From the NCBI RefSeq assembly GCF_001761485.1, contig NC_090773.1:2604001-2668000 (forward strand): a stretch of DNA of 64,000 nucleotides, in the 5' to 3' direction. The notes beneath the pieces were generated by a model that was given only the letters and a program-made list of their open reading frames with translations, did no database searches and had not been told where the DNA came from. Of the stretch, positions 23,581-32,959 are shown in pieces (the first letter of the stretch is position 1; the number at the start of each line of letters is the position of its first letter). The position numbers were made by a program, and so were the translations under genes. This DNA comes from Yarrowia lipolytica. Its lineage: Eukaryota > Ascomycota > Dipodascomycetes > Dipodascales.

Positions 23581-25310
23581 GCTTCTTTTTTTGAGTAGCC
23601 GTTGATAGCGATGTATTTAGCTAATTGATACCTCTAGAAAAACCAAACAAAGTAACAGATTAATTTAACCATCTAATGTGAGAGTACAAGTAGTATGCAT
23701 TCTCTGTATTAAGTAGTTTTAACCAGCGAGCACTCAAGTACCTGTACTTGATGGTTAGGTCTTGTACTAGAACTCAGCCTAGCGAGCCACCAAGACTGCG
23801 CTCCCTGAAACCACCGAAAAAAAACGCATAGATGCGTCTATTTTGGTGTGGCCTGTCCCGTCATGTTGCGCCGTATTTAGCCACATATGCAGTAGCGTGT
23901 TTAGACTGTTGTTGGTCTTGGCGAAATGCGGTGGACTGGCATATCTGGGGCTCCGAAACGGGAATACCGTCCTCGTATTGGCTGCGATTGGCTGGAAACA
24001 GTTCTGATGGCCCGGGTGTCACTTGTTGACGTCTGAAGTGTGACGTTCTGGCGTCTCATTTCCGACACTCCTGCAGTCTGCATCGTACAAAGTGAGGTGC
24101 AGTGAGGTGCAGTGAGGTGCAGATGCAGAGGACGAGGTCGTTTATTATGAGCTGAAACGGAGTTGGCTGAGCTGGGTAAGATTAAATAAATGAGAACGTA
24201 CGGAATCAATGATCGAGGGGCCACGGAGGTTCGGGGGCTGGTTTGGTGTAAAATGAGTGTTACGAGCACTTTATGAAGAGAGTGGTTGCCACTTTGAGCA
24301 TCTCCTACTGCAAATACAACTACTGTAGTTATGTACGATACTTGTACCACTGCACTTTGTCGTTAACAGCCATTATGGTACAGTATCGTACCGTAGGACT
24401 TCTCCTGTACAGTGCATACGAGTTCTCGTGGTAATGTAATCTTAGCCATGAGTGTTGGTGATCGGTTATCACAAAACCCGTCCTACATGAAACCGGTGCT
24501 ATACGCAGTCATCTCGCCGTTGATATCAAACATGTCTGTCTTCTACACGGTGCTTATAGTAGAGACAATCCAGCATTCCGGTTGGGTTCCGCCAGTGTTC
24601 CATGGCACCGACTATCTTGGTACTACTGTACAACATTCCATAAACGGAGCTAGAGGAGCTGTAGCTAGTGATTAGTAACCGGAGCTAGAGGAAATACGTG
24701 CAAGATCCACGCTAGTCCGAGGGCCGTCCTTCCTATTTGTATATCACGCATCCAGCCAGTATTCCTGAACGGGAATATCACCGTTGGTAAGAGTATTGGA
24801 CGCATTAGTTCAACTACCGGTACAGTATTTGTAGCCGAGGCTAAGTGACTTGTACCCGAGAAGCTCGTACTTGTAGCTACGAGTCGAGCACAAAAGCTGT
24901 GGGCAAGCAATCTATGTCAGAAAAGAGATGAACTACGATACCTGTGATTGTACTACTGCAGCACTACCGGTACAGTGCAGTATGTACTTGTGACCATACT
25001 GTATGTATGCGCTGTACTCATACTTACCGTACTCATGGTCTTGAGCATCTAGAGTAATTCGCAACTGGTCTCAATCATATTGTACCAGCTATTTGCACTC
25101 ATCTCATGCTACTCGTACAAGTAAGTCCCAGTTCTCGCCTTCATGTTCTCACTGCGCCAAACCACCCCCAAGATTGTGTGAAGAGCGGCTGATCAAATCA
25201 GATTGTGCTTGCTGTCGACTCAAACAACCATCGCTCACACCAACCGTTAATCTCATAAAATTACAATATAAACACTATCGTCCCCTAGTCTTGGTACCAC
25301 CACCAATACT
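23581..25310. other. 1.7 kb convergent spacer, no gene
   Basis: This lies between two converging genes. It holds a 10-bp tandem repeat near 24091 and many TACTTGTA/GTACAGTA words between 23685 and 25115. No open frame looks real. Confidence 0.55.
24091..24122. repeat. 10-bp tandem repeat AGTGAGGTGC x3
   Basis: Three perfect copies of AGTGAGGTGC are followed by a partial copy. Simple repeat in a spacer. Confidence 0.9.
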
Positions 25311-27590
25311 CTACTTCGCACCCCCCTTGGCACTCTCTGCGGCCCTCTTGGCTTTGAAAGCCAAGTACTTTGCACTGTGCCCGACTCGCACAATACGCAT
25401 CTTCTTCGGAGGCTCTCCATACTTGGACAGCTTGAGCTTTCCGTACATGTGCGTGTCTTTGCAGGGCTCAAAAGTGTCGGGGCAGTGCACAGGCGGCGAA
25501 ATGAACCACTGCACAGCCATGGTTTTCTCTTTAGTAGGCCATCGAGCAACCTTGGACGGCTCGTTCGTCTCGGGATCCAGCTCATATCCTGCACTCAGCT
25601 GCTGCTGCACAGCTTCAGGAAGCGTGAAGTTGACGGGGGGACCCACCACCTGAAAGATCTGCTGCTCGCCAACAGGCCCAATAGGCTGCGCATGTACAGG
25701 AACAGGACCCTGCATCTGAATGTGCTGCAGAGGAGCAGGGGTGTAATGAGGTGGCAGGGCAGAGTTGGTCCCAGGAACCACAGTTCGAACAGCGGGCTGT
25801 TCTGGAGCAGGTCGAGGAGCCAGGTGGCCAGAAGCAGGCTTGGCCCCCATTCCATGAGGCTGAGGGGAAGCGTAGTCACCAGTGTTGTTCGTTCGCTGGA
25901 ACTGAGGAGGCTCTATGTACTCGTCAGCAGGAGTGGGTTCCTCCGGGGGGTCAGCGGGGTCGAAAGGACGTCGATAAACAGCTCCAACAACAGGAGGAGC
26001 ATTCTCCACGCCCAGGGTCGCCTCAGGAACAGGATCGTCTTCTCGAGCTCCAGGAGCAAGAGTGTGTTTGATGGGAGAGGGCAGTCGTCTCAGAGGCTGA
26101 ACCTTTTCAAACAGGTCCATGGCGTAATCCTGAGAGTCTACCTCGTCGGGGATACACGCCTTCCAAGTTCGGATCTTGTTAAAGGTCTTTTCCACCTCGT
26201 TGTATCGGGATTCACACAGGTACACCTTTCTGTCACCAATGCCCTGGGGCCGACCTCGCTGGTACCGTGTGAAGAACATGACAAAACACTTTTCCAGAAT
26301 CTCGTCCACCAGATGGTCTCTGTACTGGCCCGATTTGACCACCTCGTTCTCGTAGAAGACCTTGTCTACTCGATGAACGGTCTGTTCGGGCCGGTAGTAC
26401 CAGCATGCATTGACCCACTTCTGACCGTCGGGAGCCTGCCAGATTCGGAAGATTTGGCCAATGGTGGGTTTGGAGGGATCATTCATGTTGTGAATATGAA
26501 CCCAGTCACCCACTCGGTAGATGTCACCTCGATGCTGGACACTGTCCAGGGGAAGGCGTGATGTTTTGTTGTTGTTTCGCGAGGCCAGATCCTGGTATGT
26601 AGAGTCAGGTTTTCGCATCTCCTCGTCGGCCAGCAACATCATTTCTTGCTGCAGAATCATGGCGTCGTTGTAAATCTGAGAACCCTCCACGTTGAACTGC
26701 CGCGCGTTGGAAAACATAAGGTTCATATCATTGAGAAACGCCTCCACAGTGTCGTACTTGCGTCGCTTGATGTTCTTCTTGATGTTGTCCAGAGCGATGG
26801 GCTTGGCAATCTCCTGATAGTACTCCGGGTAGTCTCTCTTTTCAGGCAGCTTTTCGAAAGGGAATGACCGCACCAGTCCCTGTTCGTCACGGGCCTTTCG
26901 AACGCCCCGTAAGATGGCCTTGATTCGGTATTCGTGCGGTTTATCAACGATAGGTGGCCGGCCTCGCTTTCGGGGCATGTCATCCATACGGCTTCGCTGC
27001 GAGTCCGAGTCCATCTTCTTTCGTGTTCGCACAGACTTTCGTCTCGATTTCCGTCGTCCATCGACGTCGTCATCGTCCGAGTCGTCACTCAAGTCATCCT
27101 CGGAAGAATCGGACCCAAACTCCATCTCCACATCGGAACCCTCAGGAAGAGGACCAATAACAGGATAGGTGAGGTCATCGTTGGAAAACTTGTTGGTCTC
27201 TCGAAGTACCTCAATAGCCTTGTTCAGGTAGCCGTCCAGAAACACTGCATCGTTGTAGATTCCGGAACCCTTCATGTTGAACAGCCGAGCATTGTAGGTA
27301 ATCTGGGCGAGGTCGTGAATGAAGTTCTGCACGTTTCGGTACCGCGGCATCGACCGCTTGATCTGTGTCAGCGACAGAGGCCGCTTGATGACCTTGTAGT
27401 AGGTTGTGAGACTTCGGTCCGGCAACGAGTGGAACACCTCAAACACCTTGTTGTTGTCAATGTCGTTGTCGATCGTGTAGATGCCGTCAAACAGCGGCGA
27501 AATCAGGTCCGAAATGGGCGCGTTGGCCGCGGCGGCCTTCATCACCGCGGGCCGGGCCGTTTCGATCGCGTCCGCGATTGATTGATTCAT
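25311..27590 (-). CDS. RSC2: RSC chromatin-remodelling subunit Rsc1/Rsc2 (double bromodomain, AT-hook, BAH)
   Basis: The 759-residue protein has bromodomain 1 (about 25-130, with VFEVFHSLP and a Y-N-A-R segment), an acidic/basic linker, an AT-hook (PRKRGRPP, about 206-213), bromodomain 2 (about 225-330, L-P-E-K-R-D-Y-P-E-Y-Y and F-S-N-A-R-Q-F-N) and a BAH domain (about 350-475, IYRVGDWVHI to E-S-R-Y-N). A Pro-rich region and a C-terminal segment with W-F-I-S-P-P follow. This order is specific to Rsc1 and Rsc2, which read acetylated histones for the RSC nucleosome remodeller in the nucleus. Single exon. The start at 27588-27590 gives MNQSIADAIETARPAV. Most likely the sole Rsc1/2 homologue, though other copies cannot be judged from this window. 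Confidence 0.93.
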   Translation of the reverse strand: MNQSIADAIETARPAVMKAAAANAPISDLISPLFDGIYTIDNDIDNNKVFEVFHSLPDRSLTTYYKVIKRPLSLTQIKRSMPRYRNVQNFIHDLAQITYNARLFNMKGSGIYNDAVFLDGYLNKAIEVLRETNKFSNDDLTYPVIGPLPEGSDVEMEFGSDSSEDDLSDDSDDDDVDGRRKSRRKSVRTRKKMDSDSQRSRMDDMPRKRGRPPIVDKPHEYRIKAILRGVRKARDEQGLVRSFPFEKLPEKRDYPEYYQEIAKPIALDNIKKNIKRRKYDTVEAFLNDMNLMFSNARQFNVEGSQIYNDAMILQQEMMLLADEEMRKPDSTYQDLASRNNNKTSRLPLDSVQHRGDIYRVGDWVHIHNMNDPSKPTIGQIFRIWQAPDGQKWVNACWYYRPEQTVHRVDKVFYENEVVKSGQYRDHLVDEILEKCFVMFFTRYQRGRPQGIGDRKVYLCESRYNEVEKTFNKIRTWKACIPDEVDSQDYAMDLFEKVQPLRRLPSPIKHTLAPGAREDDPVPEATLGVENAPPVVGAVYRRPFDPADPPEEPTPADEYIEPPQFQRTNNTGDYASPQPHGMGAKPASGHLAPRPAPEQPAVRTVVPGTNSALPPHYTPAPLQHIQMQGPVPVHAQPIGPVGEQQIFQVVGPPVNFTLPEAVQQQLSAGYELDPETNEPSKVARWPTKEKTMAVQWFISPPVHCPDTFEPCKDTHMYGKLKLSKYGEPPKKMRIVRVGHSAKYLAFKAKRAAESAKGGAK

Positions 27591-27995
27591 GTTGGTGGAG
27601 GTTGTCTACGCGAAGTGTCGACTGTAGGTTTGAAGGTTGGGAGAAGGGAGCCTAACTATGGGGTGTGATTGGGAGCGTGTGTTCGATCCACGCAAGGGTC
27701 GTATTAAACGGGTATTTGTAATGGCATCAGAAATGCAAATTTTGGAGCTTGAGAAAAAACCTGGCAACAGGGGCTCTTTGTTGCATCTTTTACCGGGCTT
27801 ATAACAGTTTCTCATAGTCTGCTCCGTGTTTTCCACCCCACACATGTTACGCAGGTTTAAATTTCATGCATGAGGAGTCATGTAAGACATCACCATCACC
27901 ACTACAAGTAGTGGTAGCACACGGAACAACCGACACAAAAGAGCGTGCCAGTACGAGTTTATTAAAAATCAGCCGTGTTCAGAATATCTCGACTC
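27591..27995. other. Divergent promoter RSC1/2 - sirtuin
   Basis: 405 bp separate two divergent start codons. T-arm-like GTGTTCGATCCAC at about 27680 does not extend to a tRNA. No other feature stands out. Confidence 0.6.
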
Positions 27996-28907
27996 ATGCT
28001 TTCTTCAGACCTGGAATCGTTCCAGAAACATCTTTTGTCGTCCCGCAAGATCCTGGCTCTTGTTGGCGCGGGCCTCTCTCAGTCGTCAGGCCTCCCTACT
28101 TTTAGAGGAGAAGGAGGCATCTGGCGCAACTACGACGCAGCTGAACTTGCCACGCCCGAGGCATTCCACAACGATCCCTCCACGGTATGGCAGTTTTACG
28201 CCCACCGAAGACACATGTCTTTGAAGGCCAAGCCCAACCCGGGACACTATGCTCTGGCTGAACTGGCCCGAAGACTGCGCGGACGGTTTCTGACACTTAC
28301 GCAGAACGTTGACGGTCTCTCGTCGCGCGCAGAGCATCCCCAAGAAGCACTTTTGAAGCTTCATGGAGACCTGTTTGCTCTCAAATGCACGTCCTTCTTC
28401 TGTTCATACACCACCGAAGACAACTTTGCAGACCCACTAACGCCGGCACTAAGTATCACCGACAACTACAACTCGGCACAGCTGCAGCGCCACCGAATAC
28501 CCGTCGAAGATCTGCCCACATGTCCTCAGTGCAAAGAGGGTCTGCTGAGACCCGGAGTGGTGTGGTTTGGAGAATCGTTGCCGTTCAAGGTCATGAACAC
28601 TGCCGATGAGTTTCTCGAGGACGAAGACGTGGATTTGATTATCGTAGTCGGCACATCGGGAAGCGTGTGGCCCGCTGCTGGCTACGTGGAGCGAGTGGCC
28701 CTCAGCGGAGGTAAGGTGGCCATCTTCAACATGGAGATTGACCACTACCAGTATGGAGAAAGTGAGGCCGAAACCACGGACTCCGAAGATAGCAGCAACG
28801 AAGACGCTGTGATTGAGGGATGGGCCTTCAAGGGCAACGCCTCCGAGTGGTTGCCAAAGGCTCTGGAACCTGTTATTGGGCGGGCCTTTATGAAGAGAAG
28901 AAGTTAG
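27996..28907 (+). CDS. Class III (SIRT5-like) sirtuin, NAD-dependent protein deacylase
   Basis: The 303-residue sirtuin has the NAD site ALVGAGLSQSSGLPTFR (about 21-37), TQNVDGL (about 102-108), the catalytic His in L-H-G-D (residue 123), two zinc cysteine pairs (C131/C136 and C176/C179, the first with an unusual four-residue gap) and VVGTSGSVWPAA. The Y-x-x-R pair at 68-71 (FYAHRR) is the class III signature that binds succinyl, malonyl or glutaryl lysine in human SIRT5. So it probably removes acidic acyl groups, by inference from the family. I start at the ATG 27996; a GTG 7 codons upstream is open but unlikely. A conventional mitochondrial presequence is not obvious. The tail contains an acidic insertion (about 255-275). 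It is divergent from the RSC gene. Confidence 0.9.
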   Translation: MLSSDLESFQKHLLSSRKILALVGAGLSQSSGLPTFRGEGGIWRNYDAAELATPEAFHNDPSTVWQFYAHRRHMSLKAKPNPGHYALAELARRLRGRFLTLTQNVDGLSSRAEHPQEALLKLHGDLFALKCTSFFCSYTTEDNFADPLTPALSITDNYNSAQLQRHRIPVEDLPTCPQCKEGLLRPGVVWFGESLPFKVMNTADEFLEDEDVDLIIVVGTSGSVWPAAGYVERVALSGGKVAIFNMEIDHYQYGESEAETTDSEDSSNEDAVIEGWAFKGNASEWLPKALEPVIGRAFMKRRS

Positions 28908-29589
28908 ACTGGAAACGGGAACTTGTGGACCAAGTTTAGTGTTAAATTGCATTATTTATGAGTATTTTTAGGGCGTATGAACTATGTAGTCTAGGGTCTT
29001 GTAGCCATGTTACAAGCGGCGTTACTGTTAAGAGATAGAAATAGAGTGATCACGAGGAACCAGGGAAGTTGAAGAAGTTGATCCAACTACTTGTCCGTGC
29101 GAGAGATAACTACTTCTGCATTTATTCTATATCGGCATGTGGAGTACCAGCAATCCTTACCTCACACAACGCTTTGACCAAGTGGAGGATGGAATGTATC
29201 ACGAAATAGATGATGGACAACAGAAGACATTTTGAAGATCACCGAATGAAGTTTTATATTCTTTTTTCATCTTGTTTTCATCTGGAATACGCCTTATTTA
29301 AACCATTCAAAATTTCTTGAGATATTGTCCCATTTTTTTATTTTTTTTATTTTTTTATTTTTTTATTTTACGGAATTACATTTCAACAACTACTTGAGGC
29401 CTAAAAACAGTGTTATACCTGCAAATCGGATTCGGATTCGGTTGTTTAGAAGAGCGCATGATATTCGTGTTTGCTGGTCCATTCGCGCTTTTTTAATTTA
29501 TTCTAATGATTCTTTTTATTCTAATGATTCGCCGGTTTGGAACAGTTTTCAGATATGGACGAACACTGCCATTTTTTAACATAATTCCG
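28908..29589. other. Spacer with ATTTTTTT run
   Basis: 680 bp without a gene. Positions 29332-29370 consist of (A)TTTTTTT units, which may be part of a nucleosome-depleted site upstream of the tRNA gene. Confidence 0.6.
29332..29370. repeat. ATTTTTTT-type repeat
   Basis: About five runs of seven or eight T separated by single A, 220 bp upstream of the tRNA-Val gene. Confidence 0.85.
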
Positions 29590-29663
29590 GGTTTCTTGGT
29601 CTAGTTGGTCATGGCATCTGCTTAACACGCAGAACGTCGGCAGTTCGATCCTGCCAGAAATCA
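29590..29663 (+). tRNA. tRNA-Val (anticodon AAC)
   Basis: The 74-nt cloverleaf is complete. The acceptor stem GGTTTCT pairs with AGAAATC and the discriminator is A. The D arm carries the A box (TGGTCTAGTTGG). The anticodon arm is TCTGC-TTAACAC-GCAGA with AAC in the loop. The T arm GGCAG-TTCGATC-CTGCC contains the B box. There is no intron. A T5 run directly follows at 29665-29669 and should terminate RNA polymerase III. No 5S rRNA gene follows, unlike the fused tRNA-5S units known in this yeast. Confidence 0.97.
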
Positions 29664-29669
29664 CTTTTT
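29664..29669 (+). terminator. Pol III T-run terminator of tRNA-Val
   Basis: CTTTTT follows the discriminator base directly, the standard RNA polymerase III stop. Confidence 0.85.
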
Positions 29670-30622
29670 GCTCCCCACGCTGGTCCTATAACAGGATACA
29701 TTCCTGCATCTGGCTTGATTCACGATATACAGTATGTACTGCATAAAGACTTTATGCATGCACGTCGTGGACTGCATGCATATCAGCAATTTTTTTGCTC
29801 CTAGTGCAATTTCATTTCTTCCGGGTTTCTCCGAACTGTAACAGCATGTAATATGGTCATTCAAGGCAACGGAAGGGGATGGAAACGAGATGATTTGAGG
29901 GAAAAAGGGCAGTTGACGGAAACGAGATCAATTGATGGAAACGAGATCATTTGACGGAAAAGAGGTACTGTACATTATTGCAACACATGCCATAACACCC
30001 GTCTATAGTCCTACTAGCATTTCAGCAACATATCGTATTACTAATTTTCCGGTCGCGCTATCAACATTTCCGAGTGTCCATCTATGTACACTGTGATGTG
30101 TAGAGCTACGGTGCGAAGAGATATCAAGTAACACCATTCATGAAAGATAATCGCAAACTCAGATCAACTGGTCTAATGATCCACTACAAGCAGCAAAGAC
30201 AAACCCATTGACACTCAGACACAACACAATCATGCCTCGTTGCTTCTTCCACCTAACTGTGTCATGCTTGATCCGATATGACTGCCGTCTGTTCTACATG
30301 TACAGTAAGATACTATACACTCGTGCAGCTGGAATTCGTACTTCGCGGAGGAGTATCAGTGGAAGCACTTCTTCAGCCGTTTCTTTAGACATTCACACAC
30401 CTTGATAGTGCACCCCAGATCAGCTCTTGATCCAAGAACATTTCGGCTTTACCAGTTGGCACTTTGTGATCTACGACCAAATGAAATCTACTTGTACTTG
30501 CTCTAGTTCGCCCGTCACCTACGGCCATGTACTCTACAAGTTGGCTTGCGACCTGACCTGGCCACTCGCTACCATACAGTTCAGTCATTATTATCTACTA
30601 CTAAAAGCACCACTAAAAGCGC
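29670..30622. other. Spacer between tRNA-Val and LPD1
   Basis: 950 bp with a short tandem repeat (29881-29965) and TACTTGTA words near 30487. No gene seen. Confidence 0.55.
29881..29965. repeat. 19-bp tandem repeat GGAAACGAGATCATTTGAC
   Basis: Units at 29881-29900, 29918-29936 and 29937-29955 share GGAAACGAGAT followed by a TCATTTGA-type half. A diverged unit lies between the first two and a partial one follows. It is 220 bp downstream of tRNA-Val. Confidence 0.8.
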
Positions 30623-32367
30623 TTAAAAGTGGATGGCCTTGTCGTAAGTGGCCATGGCGGCCTCCTTGAAAGCCTCGGAGAGAGTGGGGTGGGCGTGGCA
30701 GGTTCGAGCAATGTCCTCGCAAGAAGCACCGTACTCAAGGGCAAGAACACCCTCGGCGATCATCTCACCGGCGTTGGGGCCAATGATGTGGATACCGAGA
30801 ATTCGGTCAGTCTCCTTGTCAGCAATGAACTTGACGGTACCCTCGGTGTCGAGGTTGGTCTTGGCTCGAGAGTTGGCGGCAAAGGGGAACTTGCCGACGT
30901 TGTACTTGATGCCGGCCTCCTTGACCTGCTGCTCAGTCTGTCCAACCCAAGCAACCTCAGGGTGGGTGTACATGACAGAGGGGATGGCGGCGTAGTTAAC
31001 GTGGCCGTGACCGGTGGCAATGTACTCAGCGGTAGCAACTCCCTCCTCCTCGGCCTTGTGGGCCAGCATGGGGCCGAAAGTGACGTCACCAATGCATCGG
31101 ATGTTGGACTTGTTGGTTCGGTACTCCTGGTCGATGATGATTCGGCCCTTGTCGTCCTTCTCGACACCGGCAGCCTCGAGGTTCAAGCCCTCGGAGTAGG
31201 GTCGTCGGCCAATGGCAACGAGCAGAACGTCGGCATCAAGGGTCTCCTTGTCGCCCTTCTTGACGTTCTCGACCTCGACCTTGACACCGTCGCCCTCAAT
31301 GGCACCGGAAAGCACCTTGGTGCCAAGCTTGAACTTGATACCCTGCTTGGTGAGCATCTTCTGGGCGGCCTTGGCGATCTCGTCGTCCATACCAGCGCCA
31401 ATGGCGTTCTGGAACTCGACAACAGTCACCTCGGAGCCGAGTCGGGACCAGACGGAGCCCATCTCGAGACCAATGATACCTCCTCCGATGATGACCATCT
31501 TCTTGGGGACGGCCTCGAGGGCAAGGGCACCAGTGGAGGAAACAATCTTCTTCTCGTCAATGGTGATGCCGGGGAAGGGGGTGGGCTCAGAGCCGGTGGC
31601 AATGATGATGTTCTTGGCCTTGAGGGTGACGGCCTCGCCGCCATCAATGGGGTCGACCTTGACCTCGGAGTCGGACACAAAAGAACCGGCGCCCTTGTAG
31701 TAGTTGACCTTGTTCTTCTTGAACAGCATCTCGATACCGCCGGTGAGACCCTTGACGGAGGTCTCCTTGGCCTCCTGCAGCTTGGCGATGTTCATCTTGA
31801 CGTCAGAGACCTCGATTCCTCGGTTGGCGGAGTCGGTTTTGATGGCGTGGTACATCTGGGAGTTGTTGAGCAGAGACTTGGAGGGGATACATCCGACGTT
31901 GAGACAGGTTCCTCCGAGGGAGCCTCGCTTCTCGATACAGCCGGTCTTGAGGCCGGCCTGGGCGGCCTTGATGGCGGCGACGTATCCACCGGGGCCACCT
32001 CCGATAACAAGGACATCAAGCTCCTCGTTTGCTGTTGTTAGTATTTGCCTTGTGTGGGGTGGCGGACGCTGGCCGGAGGGGTGCAACGGGGCGACTATGG
32101 TGCAGACAAAAGACAGTGGCACAATTCGCAATTCAAAATGTCCAATTGACACGTCTCATGTCCTTTTCTCATTGCCTCTTCCCATGGATCCTTGTGTGTC
32201 GTCGCGGCCATGGTGGTATCGCATCGGGGGAGTTTTTTCCCCGTAAAAAAGCCCTCCCTGTCGCACAGATACTCACCGGAGCTGTAGCATCGCTGGAACT
32301 GGGTCACAGCTCGGGTTCGGGCAGCAACGCCGAACTTGGAGGGAAGAATTCGAGTGGTTCGCAACAT
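30623..32367 (-). CDS. LPD1: Dihydrolipoyl dehydrogenase (E3), mitochondrial, two exons
   Basis: E3 reoxidises dihydrolipoyl groups with NAD in the pyruvate, 2-oxoglutarate and glycine-cleavage complexes in the mitochondrial matrix. Exon 1 (32277-32367) encodes an Arg-rich presequence, [19 protein letters not shown]. Exon 2 is 30623-32031; the 245-nt intron starts GTGAGTA and ends TACTAACAACAG. The 499-residue product shows the FAD site VIGGGPGGY, the redox disulfide [13 protein letters not shown] (Cys73 and Cys78), the NAD-site [12 protein letters not shown] and the catalytic C-terminal H-A-H-P-T-L-S-E. Length is normal for the family. A TATA box near 32690 and a GTGAGTA donor at 32632 hint at an additional leader intron. 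Confidence 0.97.
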
Positions 32368-32959
32368 TGTCGTGTTGGAAATATGTGTGAATTTCGGAAG
32401 GGTCTGGGTGAGTTGTTAAACTATGCGTCTCTGTAGGTGCGCTCCTCGCAGCAGACTTACCCTGCTCTTGTTGGGTCCGGAACAATAGTCAAAGGCAAAT
32501 GTCACATTTGAGTTCACACACTCTCCTGCCAGTACATACTGTACATACGTGCACTATGACAGGTCCGTGTTCGCGCGGAGGGTCTGAGGGCGGCGCTGGT
32601 GGCGTTTAAGAATTGGCGCACAAGATACTCACTGTGTGTGTTTGTGATCGTGGCCTATCATTGCGGAACACGCCCGTCTATATATACTCTTCTGTAGAGA
32701 CACACGGACCCCGTGATGGTGCTTAGCAATCGCAGAGAGTCAAAACTGTTTAAGCCAACGGAAGCTTATTTTAGGTGAAATGCGCTAATACCCGGTTGTA
32801 GCCGTAAAAAGCGGTTGTTGGTTGGACGGGCGGAAAATGGGGTAAATGAGAGGGAAAAAATTCAACAAACAGACAGAGACGAGAAGGAATTAAAAAAATA
32901 CAGTATCAATTACATCTACCTGATGGCGCGGGGGGTGCGGGGGGTGCGGGGGGCGTGTG
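32368..32959. other. Spacer CWC22 end / LPD1 promoter
   Basis: Both genes read leftward. A TATATATA box on the minus strand lies near 32686-32693. A GTGAGTA donor at 32632 with a weaker acceptor near 32404 could frame a leader intron of LPD1. No gene seen. Confidence 0.5.

Noticed and set aside
25377-26561. 394-codon antisense frame over the RSC gene
   Set aside because: Shadow of the bromodomain/BAH coding sequence; no family features.
27660-27705. T-arm-like GTGTG-TTCGATC-CACGC upstream of the RSC gene
   Set aside because: The T stem pairs, but no matching 5' acceptor strand, A box or anticodon arm lies upstream.
30629-32041. 470-codon antisense frame over LPD1
   Set aside because: Same cause: it mirrors a biased, conserved gene with a verified product on the other strand.
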